Notes: generated by a model not told the origin, from the letters alone. Positions 7,766 to 15,170 are shown, counted from the first letter of the stretch. The stretch is DNA of 33,952 nt from SVQP01 sp045603085 (GCA_045603085.1 JAZULL010000139.1:1-33952), one strand, 5' to 3'. A program made the numbers and translations.

Positions 7766-8254
7766 TTATGCACTGAAAATGCAGGCGATCTGCAAGATCA
7801 GCATATAGATCAGCCAGAGCGCATGCAGATACAGCACGGCCGCCGCAGCCGTCGACATCCCTTGCCAATTAAGCGCGCACAGCACGCAAAGGCCGATCAG
7901 CACCACCGTGATCAGTACACACAGTCCCATGGCATGCCGCACGAAAAACAAGGGATACCATACAAGCCCCAGTCCAAGCATGAGCACAAAAAAGAATGCG
8001 CCACGCCACGCACCGATGCTGCAAGCGCCGTGCGCACTCAGCACACCGCCGCACACAGCCCCCAATAAAAAGTACCACAAAAGCCACAAAAGTGACATCA
8101 GCCACACGGGCGGGATCACCTCGCCGATGCCCATGCGGTGAATCCCCTCGTAAGGCGCGCCCGCCCATGCTCTTACCAGCATGGCCGCCGCCAGCGTCAG
8201 CGTGCCGCACAGCACCGCTCCCGGCAGCACACCGTTGTTTTTATCGTTTTTCAT
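7766..8254 (-). CDS. TspO/MBR-family-like membrane protein (162 aa)
   Basis: This small membrane protein has five predicted helices and the TspO/MBR layout. An amphipathic loop with PP at residues 48-49 precedes WLMSLLWLLWYFLLGAVCG (compare the family pattern PPxWxxxxxWxxLYxxxG). WYPLFF at 99-104 stands where TspO has WSPLFF, and the last helix LHALWLIYMLILQIACIF stands in place of the PYLxWxxFAxxLN helix. The family binds porphyrins and tetrapyrroles and is linked to stress responses, but several usual residues differ here. The match is at fold and pattern level and ligand binding is not certain. GGGGTGA precedes the ATG. The gene follows the PBP gene after a terminator hairpin, so co-transcription is doubtful. 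Confidence 0.6.
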   Translation of the reverse strand: MKNDKNNGVLPGAVLCGTLTLAAAMLVRAWAGAPYEGIHRMGIGEVIPPVWLMSLLWLLWYFLLGAVCGGVLSAHGACSIGAWRGAFFFVLMLGLGLVWYPLFFVRHAMGLCVLITVVLIGLCVLCALNWQGMSTAAAAVLYLHALWLIYMLILQIACIFSA

Positions 8255-8278
8255 GTAAAATCACCCCGTAAAAAATAT

Positions 8279-8314
8279 GCAAAAGGGCTTGGGAATATTC
8301 CCGAGCCCTTTTGC
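8279..8314. terminator. Long palindromic terminator downstream of the PBP gene
   Basis: This 36-base near-perfect palindrome (GCAAAAGGGCT...AGCCCTTTTGC, centred on GGGAATATTCCC) is followed on the minus strand by ATATTTTTTAC. It should end the PBP transcript just before the TspO-like gene. Confidence 0.8.
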
Positions 8315-8396
8315 AGTGATATTCGCTTACAGCGAGTGATATTTATCCTGCGGACAAGTGATATTACGCTCTGCGCAGTGATATTGTGCTTCGCAC
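8315..8396. repeat. AGTGATATT hairpin-spacer array, locus 1
   Basis: The constant 9-mer AGTGATATT occurs four times (8315, 8335, 8357, 8377) with a period of 20-22 bases. Each spacer can form its own small hairpin of different sequence: CGCT-TAC-AGCG, TCC-TGC-GGA, CGC-TCT-GCG and GTGC-TTC-GCAC. A fifth, degenerate unit (AGTTATTGG) runs into the PBP stop codon at 8399. The array lies in the 3' untranslated part of the PBP message, directly before its terminator. It carries no ORF. Confidence 0.85.
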
Positions 8397-8398
8397 AG

Positions 8399-10774
8399 TT
8401 ATTGGAATCGAGATTCGGTTTCGGTTGCTTCATCGGAATCGATCTCGGTCTTTGTCGACTCCTCGGGCAATTCCTCGGTATGGGCGGGACATGGCAACGT
8501 TTTGGATGGCGTGGCATACCATTCGCCGCGGAATCTGCCCTCGGCGGGCGGCTCGTCCCAGAGGAAATAGGGTGCGTCGCGGACGTACACCTGCTGCGGG
8601 AAATCGCGCTGCCCCCGCAAAAGTCCCGCGGGTCGGCGCACGTCGGGTGGGCAGAGCTCCCCTGCCACGCCGCCAAACACCGTGTCATAGTCTGCAAGCA
8701 CGTGGGTCCGGCATTCGTGCGCGGGACAGTTATCCTCGGTAAAATAACCGATCCTGCTTCTTGAGCCGCGCAGGTCGGCATGGCAGGCGTCGGTCGGGAT
8801 ATGCCCCGAGTCGGCGCAGTACAGCATGGGGATAACCGAATCGGGCATTTCAAATTCGGTCGGGGCGTTGGCAAACAGACCGCGCTCGTACAGCAGGGTC
8901 ATCACCTCGTCCCACACCGTAATGCTGACGTTGGATTCGATCCCCTCCCGCTCGGCGGGATAATCGTAGCCCGTCCACACGCCACCCAGCACGGCGGGCG
9001 TATAGCCCACAAACCAGCGATCCACGCCGCGCTGTGTGGTGCCGGTCTTGCCCGCGACCTGTGTGCGCCCGGTCAGCGTCACCTTGCCCTTGGCGGTGCC
9101 GCTTGCGATGACGCTCTGCATCATTTTAGTCATAATGGCGGCGTTGTCCTCGCGCAACACCGAGCGCGGCGCGAGTGTGTCGGACAGCAGGACGACACCG
9201 TTTGCATCCGTGACGTGAAAATACGAGCGGGGCCGGCGGTACGTGCCACCGTAAAACACGGTATATCCCGCGGTCAGCTCGCGCACGCTGACGCCATGGG
9301 AAAGCTGACCCAGCGCAAGCCCCGCGCGCGTCAGATCCGACTCTTCCAGCGAGGTCATTTCCAGCCTGTGCACAAGAAAATTCCATGCATTGTGCATGCC
9401 CACCTCGTCAAGGATCCTGACCGCCACCGTGTTAACCGATTCGGCAAGCGCACGCTCGACCGTGGTCAGCCCGTGGTAGGCGTAATGGGCATTTCTCGGC
9501 CACAGCTTGCCGCCATCAAAGCTGACGGGGACGTCGTCGTACACGCTTGCCCAGTTGATCAAGCCCCGCTCCAAGGCCGGGGCGAAGACCGAGAGCGGCT
9601 TGATGGCCGAACCCGGCGGCAGGCGCACGTCGGTGGCGTAATTCTGCACGCGATTTCCCTGCTTTTGGCCATTCGCGCCTGCCACACCAAGCACGTCGCC
9701 CGTCCACGGGTCAATGATGATCATGGCAGAGCGCTCGTCAGCGGCAAAAATATCGGTGGTGGCGTAATAGTGCTCCAGCACCCCCTGCACCTCGGTGTCC
9801 ATCGCGGCATAAATGCGCAGGCCGCCGCCATACACCATAGCACTTGCCACCGCGCGGCTGTATCCATAGGTAGCGCACAGATCGTTGATCACGTCCGAAA
9901 CCACCATATCCTCGTACCACGAGGCGGTCGGGTTGCCCTTTCTGCCGTCCGGCACAAGCGTGATGGGGACAGCGGCCTCGGCATAGGTATCCGCGTCCAG
10001 ATAGCCCTGCGCCAGCATGCAGGACAGAATAAGCTGTCGACGCATCTCGTTTTGCTCGGGGTGGGTCAAGGGATTATAGCGCGCGGGATTGTTGGTAATG
10101 GCAGCGATGCAGGCGCACTCGCCCACCGTCAGGCGGTCGGGGCTTTTGGAAAAATAGTGCTTGGACGCCGCACCCACGCCGCGGCATCCGTCGGCCAGAT
10201 TAATGACGTTGAGATAGGTTTCTAAAATTTCATGCTTATCCAGACGCCGCTCAAGATCCAGCGCCGAGAATATCTCGCCTAACTTTCGATCAATGCTGAC
10301 GCTGTCGTTTCCCGTCAGATTTTTGACCAGCTGTTGGGTAATGGTGGACGCCCCGAAGCTCCTTCCCTTTTTGCCGAGCAGGCGGTTTTTGACGTATGCC
10401 ACCGCCGCCTCGCCGCTACGGAGAAAATCCACGCCGTCGTGCTCCCAAAACCGTTTATCCTCAATGGAAACAAAGGCGTCGATCAAGGCCCGCGGGAGAG
10501 AATCGTAAGGAGTGAATTCGTAATAGGTACTGCCGCCGCACAGCGCCCCCAGCTCGCGCGCGTGTCCCTCTCTGGCGGTACGGTCGGTAAAATCATACGC
10601 GAACAGGTACGAGGTGCCGCCCGAGCGCGCCAGCTGCAGAAGGGACTCGTCCACCGCGCTGCTGACATACGGCTTGATTGCAAATACAATACCCGCAAGT
10701 GCCGCACTCGCCGCGAAAACAGCGACGACAAGCAGAACGGCTATCCATCTTACAAAGCGTTTGATTGCGATCAC
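8399..10774 (-). CDS. Class A penicillin-binding protein (bifunctional transglycosylase/transpeptidase)
   Basis: The enzyme polymerises lipid II into glycan strands and cross-links the peptides outside the membrane. It has a short cytoplasmic tail and a membrane anchor at about residues 10-33. A GT51 domain has the catalytic glutamate in EDKRFWEHDGVD (E105), then GASTITQQLVKN (141-152) and ERRLDKHEILETYLN. A transpeptidase domain has the SxxK serine in PPGSAIKP (S389, K392), SVN (446-448) and KTGTT (576-580). The last 140 residues are cysteine- and acid-rich. The start is uncertain: the annotated codon is a GTG that sits inside its own Shine-Dalgarno-like GAGGTG, so initiation may occur slightly elsewhere. 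The gene diverges from the BofC-like gene; sporulation or vegetative wall synthesis are both possible. Confidence 0.95.
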   Translation of the reverse strand: MIAIKRFVRWIAVLLVVAVFAASAALAGIVFAIKPYVSSAVDESLLQLARSGGTSYLFAYDFTDRTAREGHARELGALCGGSTYYEFTPYDSLPRALIDAFVSIEDKRFWEHDGVDFLRSGEAAVAYVKNRLLGKKGRSFGASTITQQLVKNLTGNDSVSIDRKLGEIFSALDLERRLDKHEILETYLNVINLADGCRGVGAASKHYFSKSPDRLTVGECACIAAITNNPARYNPLTHPEQNEMRRQLILSCMLAQGYLDADTYAEAAVPITLVPDGRKGNPTASWYEDMVVSDVINDLCATYGYSRAVASAMVYGGGLRIYAAMDTEVQGVLEHYYATTDIFAADERSAMIIIDPWTGDVLGVAGANGQKQGNRVQNYATDVRLPPGSAIKPLSVFAPALERGLINWASVYDDVPVSFDGGKLWPRNAHYAYHGLTTVERALAESVNTVAVRILDEVGMHNAWNFLVHRLEMTSLEESDLTRAGLALGQLSHGVSVRELTAGYTVFYGGTYRRPRSYFHVTDANGVVLLSDTLAPRSVLREDNAAIMTKMMQSVIASGTAKGKVTLTGRTQVAGKTGTTQRGVDRWFVGYTPAVLGGVWTGYDYPAEREGIESNVSITVWDEVMTLLYERGLFANAPTEFEMPDSVIPMLYCADSGHIPTDACHADLRGSRSRIGYFTEDNCPAHECRTHVLADYDTVFGGVAGELCPPDVRRPAGLLRGQRDFPQQVYVRDAPYFLWDEPPAEGRFRGEWYATPSKTLPCPAHTEELPEESTKTEIDSDEATETESRFQ

Positions 10775-10800
10775 CTCTTTTTTGTCTGTTTTTGCATAAG

Positions 10801-10846
10801 CCTCTCAAATCGGGCAAAAATAATCGTGCAATCATTTTTTGAGAGG
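10801..10846 (+). promoter_or_regulatory. Hairpin over the ribosome binding site of the BofC-like gene
   Basis: CCTCTCAAA (10801-10809) and TTTGAGAGG (10838-10846) form a perfect 9-bp inverted repeat. The right arm contains GAGAGG, the ribosome binding site of the gene starting at 10854. Folded mRNA would mask the site. No known riboswitch fold was recognised. Confidence 0.45.
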
Positions 10847-10853
10847 TACAAGC

Positions 10854-11360
10854 ATGAAATCATTGAAAATTGCATTTGGTATTTTGCTATGCGTTACTAT
10901 TTTGTCTGTTACGGCATCGGTCGTATGCGCGGTGATTGCCGGCAATACTGCCGAATACTTCCGCGATTACCGCTCCTCGGTGACCGCCATGCTCAGCTCC
11001 CTGCACGCTCAGCTCAACGATTCTAAAGAGGCCTTTGCCGACGCGCTGACCTACAAGGACTCGCTGACCACAGAAGCTCCGACCTCCGAGCCCGAAACCG
11101 AAACGGCACCCGAGAGCACCGAGGCTGTCACAAACGCGCCCGAGCAGCCCGACACCGACGCGGCGGTCAATGCCGCGACCTACACGGTGGGAATTCTTGA
11201 CGGCCGCATCGGCATCCGGGACGCGGATGGCACGCTGATAGAGACACTCAACGTAGCGGTTGCCACTCTGCCCCGCGCAGACCGCGAGCTGCTGGCTGCA
11301 GGCATTACCGTATACGGTGAGGATGAGCTGGCTGCACTGATCGAGGATTATTCCGGCTAA
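10854..11360 (+). CDS. Membrane-anchored protein with BofC-C-like domain (168 aa)
   Basis: An N-terminal membrane anchor or uncleaved signal (about residues 4-30) is followed by a short helical stretch, then a Thr/Glu/Pro-rich linker (about 65-105), then a compact C-terminal domain. That domain reads YTVGILDGRIGIRDADGTLI, then TLPRADRELLAAGITVYGEDELAALIEDYS. The pattern of a short beta hairpin ending in 'LPxxDRxxLxxGI...EELxxLIEDY' is typical of the BofC C-terminal domain family, whose namesake controls pro-sigmaK processing in the Bacillus forespore. Many clostridial members are anchored proteins of unknown role. The start at 10854 has GAGAGG seven bases upstream. It diverges from the PBP gene and converges on the LRR gene, with a shared terminator. 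Confidence 0.75.
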   Translation: MKSLKIAFGILLCVTILSVTASVVCAVIAGNTAEYFRDYRSSVTAMLSSLHAQLNDSKEAFADALTYKDSLTTEAPTSEPETETAPESTEAVTNAPEQPDTDAAVNAATYTVGILDGRIGIRDADGTLIETLNVAVATLPRADRELLAAGITVYGEDELAALIEDYSG

Positions 11361-11402
11361 AAAAATCTGAGCCAAACGCAGATGCGTTGGCTCAGATTTT
11401 TT
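11360..11402. terminator. Bidirectional terminator between convergent genes
   Basis: AAAAAATCTGAGCCAA (11360-11375) pairs with TTGGCTCAGATTTTTT (11387-11402), a 16-bp perfect stem. The outer A/T tracts supply the T run on either strand. The ends overlap both flanking stop codons, so the BofC-like gene and the LRR gene share it. Confidence 0.9.
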
Positions 11403-13539
11403 AATTTACTTGATCGCAATACAGCTTGGCTGACGTAAGCTCAGTATTATCTTCATCGATTTCGATTGCCGACCACTGTTCCTGCGTGCCGCCAAAATAC
11501 ACACTTGCCAGTCTTGTGCAATCCTCAAACGCGCCCTTTCCAACGGTTGTCAGGCTTGACGGCAACGTGATCTTTTTGAGTTTGGAACAAAGATAAAATG
11601 CAGACTCATCAATTTTTACAGTTCCCTTTCCGATCACGGCCTCGGTCATCGAGGTACAGCCCGCAAATGCATAGGCGCTGATCTCGGTCACACCGTCCGG
11701 AATGCTGATGCTTTTCAGACTCTCGCAATCGGTAAATGCCCCCCATCCAATGAAGGTAACGCCTGCGGGGATCGTTACGTTGGTCAACGACGAGCAACGG
11801 TCAAAGGTACCTCTCTCTATGGAGGTTATACCGGATGGCAAAACGATCTCCCTGAGCTCAAGGCATTGATTGAATGCGTCCTCTCCGATCCTTGTCACAC
11901 TTTCGGGGATCGTGATGCTTTCAAGGTCACTGGCCCAAAAAGCACCGTCCCCGATCTCCACGATTCCATCCGGAACTGTAAAGTCTTTCAAGCCGGTAAA
12001 TTCAAAAATCCAGGCGGGAATCCTTGTCATGGTATCCGGCAACGTCACTTTTTCCAGCATTGAGCAATGCTGAAAAGGACTGCGCCCCAGGTTTTCGATC
12101 TCCCCTTGGAGCGTGACCTCTGCCAGCCCACTGCTTCTGAATACGTTCCGACCAAGCGTATGAACGCTTGCAGGTATCGTGATCTGAGTGAGTGCACGGC
12201 AAGCATCAAAGGCGGTTTCACCAATGATCTCCAAGCTGCTTGGTAACGTAACACTTTTCAGCCGGCTACAATCGGCAAAAGCGCTTTTTCCGATCTCACG
12301 CAGACCGTAGGGTAAGGTCACCGATACAAGCTGCGTACAGTTATAAAAGGCGTTTTCTTCAATGACGGTTACAGTTTCGGGTAAAATCACCGCAGTAATC
12401 TTTGAATCAAAGATACTTTCAGCGGCAAATGCCCCCTCTGCAATCGCAACGACCGGGCAACCCTGATACTCGGGTGGAATATGCAGCACCGTATCGGTGC
12501 ATTCACCCATACCGCTGACGGCATAGACCTTTTCGCCATCTACCTGTATCTCGGTATATTGCAGTCCCACAGAGTACCCCTCGGGCGGCACGTCGGTGCC
12601 GTCCGGTGCGGTCTCGGTTTGCCCCCCGTCGTCGGGAATGACAAGGGTAAAGATGACGAGATTGCTCTCTCTGCCATTGACAGCCTTGACGCAGATATAC
12701 ACCTTATGCTCGCCCGGTGCAAGATGGTCAATCGGGATCAGGATCTCCATGCGCGAGCAGGATTTTCCGCCCATATAGGCAGATACGGCATGCACCATAT
12801 CCTCGGGCTCTTGGGAAAAGGCCTCGTCATATACAATTTCGCCCTCATCGATTCTGTAACCGTACGTGCCGGGTGTATCATGCACAAACGACAGCCAGCC
12901 GCGGAATTTCAGATGCGTGACCGCGGGATCGGTCACCTCGACTCTTTTACGCCATTGCCCGTAGGTATCCAACGTGAATACGTCGATCTCATTATCTCCT
13001 GCCACCATGCTCAATCGGTCATAGGAGCTGTGCACGAAGATCGCCTCATCCTCGGCAGGCTTGGTGGTGGTCTGCTCGGGCTCGGTGGTTTGCTCGTCTT
13101 TGGTGGTGTCCTCGGTTTGCGTTTCGTCATCCGTACCGTGATCGGGGTCGCGGGTCTCCGGCTCAGAGTCAACATCGCTCTCCTCACTCGAGCCGTTCCA
13201 TGATTCCCGCAATGCAGCAATCGCGCCGCCAAGTGCATTCTTGGTTTCCTCACTCAAAAGGTTGGAGATCACGTTATCGTCCTCGGTCAGCACGATCTGC
13301 ACGAAATGCAGTACCGTGCCGTCATATTCGGGATAAGTCTGCTCTACCCTTTTCACGGTTGCCGTTACGTAGCCAACGCCCAATACAGTCATGCCCAAAC
13401 TCAGCACAAGGGCGATGACGGCTGCGATCAGCGCGATGCGGAAAATCGGCTTCCGACGCAGGGGCACGGGGGCTTCGGCGCGGCTGAGCAGATCGGAATC
13501 CACGTCGCTCATCACGTAGAGCAATTCAAGATTTGTCAT
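11401..13539 (-). CDS. Membrane protein with anti-sigma-like N-terminus and BspA-type LRR ectodomain (712 aa)
   Basis: Residues 1-32 are cytoplasmic and carry the short motif LYVMSDVDSDLLSRAE, which resembles N-termini of clostridial anti-sigma proteins encoded after ECF genes. A single membrane segment spans about 33-57. Outside lie a helical stretch, a Ser/Asp/Glu/Thr linker (about 118-165) and a beta-rich region (about 165-325). Thirteen LRR_5 repeats of about 23 residues (about 380-677, consensus LxxITIPxxVTxIGxxAFxxCxxL) follow, with a 35-residue cap. LRR_5/BspA repeats mediate protein or host-surface binding in other bacteria. The start overlaps the stop of the upstream sigma factor gene (ATGA), which supports a sigma/anti-sigma pair. 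That it inhibits the sigma factor, and what it binds, are inferences. Confidence 0.9.
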   Translation of the reverse strand: MTNLELLYVMSDVDSDLLSRAEAPVPLRRKPIFRIALIAAVIALVLSLGMTVLGVGYVTATVKRVEQTYPEYDGTVLHFVQIVLTEDDNVISNLLSEETKNALGGAIAALRESWNGSSEESDVDSEPETRDPDHGTDDETQTEDTTKDEQTTEPEQTTTKPAEDEAIFVHSSYDRLSMVAGDNEIDVFTLDTYGQWRKRVEVTDPAVTHLKFRGWLSFVHDTPGTYGYRIDEGEIVYDEAFSQEPEDMVHAVSAYMGGKSCSRMEILIPIDHLAPGEHKVYICVKAVNGRESNLVIFTLVIPDDGGQTETAPDGTDVPPEGYSVGLQYTEIQVDGEKVYAVSGMGECTDTVLHIPPEYQGCPVVAIAEGAFAAESIFDSKITAVILPETVTVIEENAFYNCTQLVSVTLPYGLREIGKSAFADCSRLKSVTLPSSLEIIGETAFDACRALTQITIPASVHTLGRNVFRSSGLAEVTLQGEIENLGRSPFQHCSMLEKVTLPDTMTRIPAWIFEFTGLKDFTVPDGIVEIGDGAFWASDLESITIPESVTRIGEDAFNQCLELREIVLPSGITSIERGTFDRCSSLTNVTIPAGVTFIGWGAFTDCESLKSISIPDGVTEISAYAFAGCTSMTEAVIGKGTVKIDESAFYLCSKLKKITLPSSLTTVGKGAFEDCTRLASVYFGGTQEQWSAIEIDEDNTELTSAKLYCDQVN

Positions 13540-14105
13540 ACCGCAAAGCCCTCCTTTTCCAGGAATTCCTTAAGGCTTTTCCTTGTTCTGGAAAGGATCT
13601 TGAACACGTTGGCCGTGCTCAGGCCGTAGCGGGAGGCAATGCTCTCCACACTGTCCAGATGATAATATCTGCGCAGAAAAATATTGCACTCACGCGCAGG
13701 GAGCGCATGTAAAAAGCGATTGAAGGCCTCGCCAAACGCCCGCCTTTCCATCTGCGACTGCACGTCCTCACCGGGAGCGGCCACCTCGGCCAACTCATCC
13801 AGCGCCAGCGCGACCTCACCGCCGCCTCTTTTATCGCGGTTATTTGCCTTATAGCGGTTGAGCGAGAGATTGCGCGTGATCTTGCCAAGGTAATGCTTGA
13901 GCACGGGCGGACACACGGGCGGGATGGAATTCCACGTAATTAACCAAGTGTCGTTGACACATTCCTCGCTGTCCTGCATATTGTGCAGAATGTTTTGCGC
14001 AATGCTCGTGCAGTAGCCGCCGTACTTTCGATTCGTCTCAACAATGGCTCGCTCGTCGCGGGCGTTATACAGCGCGATGATCTGATTGTCCTGCATATTC
14101 TGCAT
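13536..14105 (-). CDS. ECF-type RNA polymerase sigma factor (189 aa)
   Basis: This sigma-70-family factor has region 2 (CTSIAQNILHNMQDSEECVNDTWLITWNSIPP, about residues 31-62) and region 4 with a helix-turn-helix (SVESIASRYGLSTANVFKILSRTRKSLKEFL, near the C-terminus). The region 1.1 and 3 domains of housekeeping sigma factors are absent, as in the ECF class. The 'EECVNDTW...AWNSIPP' variant is a clostridial subgroup usually followed by a membrane anti-sigma. The start at 14105 (MQNMQDNQ) is preceded by GGAGGG at seven bases; upstream in-frame codons run into the other sigma gene. It begins 19 bases after the first sigma gene and overlaps the LRR gene by four bases. Confidence 0.93.
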   Translation of the reverse strand: MQNMQDNQIIALYNARDERAIVETNRKYGGYCTSIAQNILHNMQDSEECVNDTWLITWNSIPPVCPPVLKHYLGKITRNLSLNRYKANNRDKRGGGEVALALDELAEVAAPGEDVQSQMERRAFGEAFNRFLHALPARECNIFLRRYYHLDSVESIASRYGLSTANVFKILSRTRKSLKEFLEKEGFAV

Positions 14106-14124
14106 TTTGCATCCCTCCCCTTCC

Positions 14125-14679
14125 TCAGCTTTGACTTTCGAGCTTTGCCCGAAGCATTTTCTTGGCCCTGAACATGCGGCCGTTGACAAGGCCGCGCGAA
14201 AGGCCGAGCAGCTCGGCAATCTCGGAATTGGTTTTGTGTTCATAATATTTGAGCACGATAACCTCGCGGTACATCGGCTCAAGCTGCTCCACCGCGCGTC
14301 TGACGCGGTCGGCGGTTTCTTCCCGCTCGATCAACACAGCCAGGTCGTATTCCGCTGCAGCGGTGCCGTCTGCGTCCTGCCCTTCCGAGATCAGCGCGCG
14401 CTGTCGCTTTTTGCGATGGTAATGATTGATGGCGACATTGCGCGTATAAGTATGGATCATGGCAGCCGTGGACGCGCTGTCAAGTTCGGCGAAATCCTCA
14501 ACGTGCAGACAAACGTGATAAAACGCCTCCTGCACCGCGTCCTCGGCATCCTGCTGATTGCGCAATATGTGAAATGCCTTTTTGAGCATTGGCTCGTAAT
14601 ATAATTCGTAAAGTCCTTCCAACAGCTCGCGTTGCGCGGGTGTCAGATCGGGCATTGAAATCCTGTTTTTCGGTTGCAT
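14125..14679 (-). CDS. ECF-type RNA polymerase sigma factor, first of tandem pair (184 aa)
   Basis: Region 2 is at about residues 24-62 (LYYEPMLKKAFHILRNQQDAEDAVQEAFYHV, the core-binding and -10-recognition helices). Region 4 is near the C-terminus (MYREVIVLKYYEHKTNSEIAELLGLSRGLVNGRMFRAKKML), a -35-binding helix-turn-helix. AAGGAG lies five bases before the ATG at 14679. The gene precedes the second sigma factor on the same strand. The two proteins belong to visibly different ECF subgroups (AEDAVQEAF versus SEECVNDTW), so this is not a recent duplication. No separate anti-sigma is seen for this one; it may share the LRR protein or drive the locus. Confidence 0.93.
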   Translation of the reverse strand: MQPKNRISMPDLTPAQRELLEGLYELYYEPMLKKAFHILRNQQDAEDAVQEAFYHVCLHVEDFAELDSASTAAMIHTYTRNVAINHYHRKKRQRALISEGQDADGTAAAEYDLAVLIEREETADRVRRAVEQLEPMYREVIVLKYYEHKTNSEIAELLGLSRGLVNGRMFRAKKMLRAKLESQS

Positions 14680-14701
14680 GACGTCTCCTTCAAAAAGCTG
14701 T

Positions 14702-14730
14702 TATAGCCGAAAAGAGTCGAGCTCGTACGG
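14702..14730. repeat. Solo diverged end of the 281-bp palindromic element
   Basis: TATAGCCGAAAAGAGTCGAG and the following bases match the left end of the element at 1684-1712 at 24 of 29 positions. No partner arm is seen nearby, so this is a solo end or a decayed copy. It lies in the leader of the sigma factor operon, between the predicted promoter and the ribosome binding site. Confidence 0.6.
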
Positions 14731-14741
14731 TTACACTTATC

Positions 14742-14770
14742 ATTACAACTTTTTTTCGAAATTCTGACAA
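14742..14770 (-). promoter_or_regulatory. Candidate promoter of the tandem sigma factor operon
   Basis: On the minus strand TTGTCA (rc of 14765-14770) and TGTAAT (rc of 14742-14747) are 17 bases apart, one mismatch each from the sigmaA consensus. The first sigma gene starts 63 bases downstream of the -10 box. No convincing ECF-type AAC/CGT promoter was found, so autoregulation is not supported by sequence. Confidence 0.45.
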
Positions 14771-14838
14771 CTTTTTTAATATAACAAATCAAAAACCGAA
14801 AAATTTGCGGATCTTTTAAAAATTTACGGCGAGCGCGT

Positions 14839-14870
14839 TGGCGAGATACTCCGCCAAGAGTATCTCGCCA
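14839..14870. repeat. 13-bp stem hairpin
   Basis: TGGCGAGATACTC (14839-14851) and GAGTATCTCGCCA (14858-14870) form a perfect stem with a six-base loop. No T run follows on either strand, so it is not an ordinary terminator. It borders the AGTGATATT array and may belong to that repeat block. Confidence 0.7.
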
Positions 14871-14871
14871 G

Positions 14872-15041
14872 TTCTATTCGCCTGCGGCGAGTGATATTGC
14901 CTTGCAGTGATATTTGGACTTCGTCCAAGTGATATTCGCTTCGCGAGTTCAGAGGCGAATAGAATATCACTGAAGCCGAAAGGCTTCAATATCACTATTG
15001 CGGCAGCAATAATATCACTCCGACGAAGTCAGAATATCACT
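14872..15041. repeat. AGTGATATT hairpin-spacer array, locus 2, with internal inversion
   Basis: Three direct units of AGTGATATT (14890, 14906, 14928) are followed by four in the opposite orientation, AATATCACT (14963, 14988, 15011, 15033). An outer pair, TTCTATTCGCCT (14872-14883) and AGGCGAATAGAA (14953-14964), ties the left half together. Most spacers are self-complementary and all differ: CGCC-TGC-GGCG, TGGAC-TTC-GTCCA, CGC-TTC-GCG, TGAAGCC-GAAA-GGCTTCA, ATTGC-GGCA-GCAAT and GAC-GAA-GTC. The array fills much of the 491-base gene-free gap between the sigma operon and dnaE and holds no ORF. Confidence 0.85.
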
Positions 15042-15049
15042 CATGACCC

Positions 15050-15104
15050 AAAAAAAGAGAGAGTTTTGCGAAATATCGGAGTTACTTCCGCATGACTCTC
15101 TCTT
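15050..15104 (-). terminator. Terminator of the murB-whiA-dnaE operon
   Basis: On the minus strand AGAGAGAGT and ACTCTCTCT arms (15095-15103 and 15056-15064) enclose a smaller TGCG/CGCA hairpin and are followed by seven Ts. It lies 67 bases after the dnaE stop. Confidence 0.8.
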
Positions 15105-15170
15105 CTATTCACAGACGTCTTTTTTATTACTAACAAACTAACGTCGGAAAATTTGTGATTATCCAAAATT

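Noticed and set aside
11401..13539. SigI/RsgI-type carbohydrate-sensing pair
   Set aside because: The N-terminus lacks the RsgI anti-sigma domain and the ectodomain is LRR, not a carbohydrate-binding module.
8315..15041. CRISPR array interpretation of the AGTGATATT repeats
   Set aside because: The constant unit is only 9 bases, spacers are short and self-complementary, orientation flips within locus 2, and no cas gene is present.
14680..15170. Hidden small gene or ncRNA in the 491-base gap
   Set aside because: No ORF with a ribosome binding site was found; the stretch is accounted for by a promoter, a solo repeat, hairpins, the array and a terminator.
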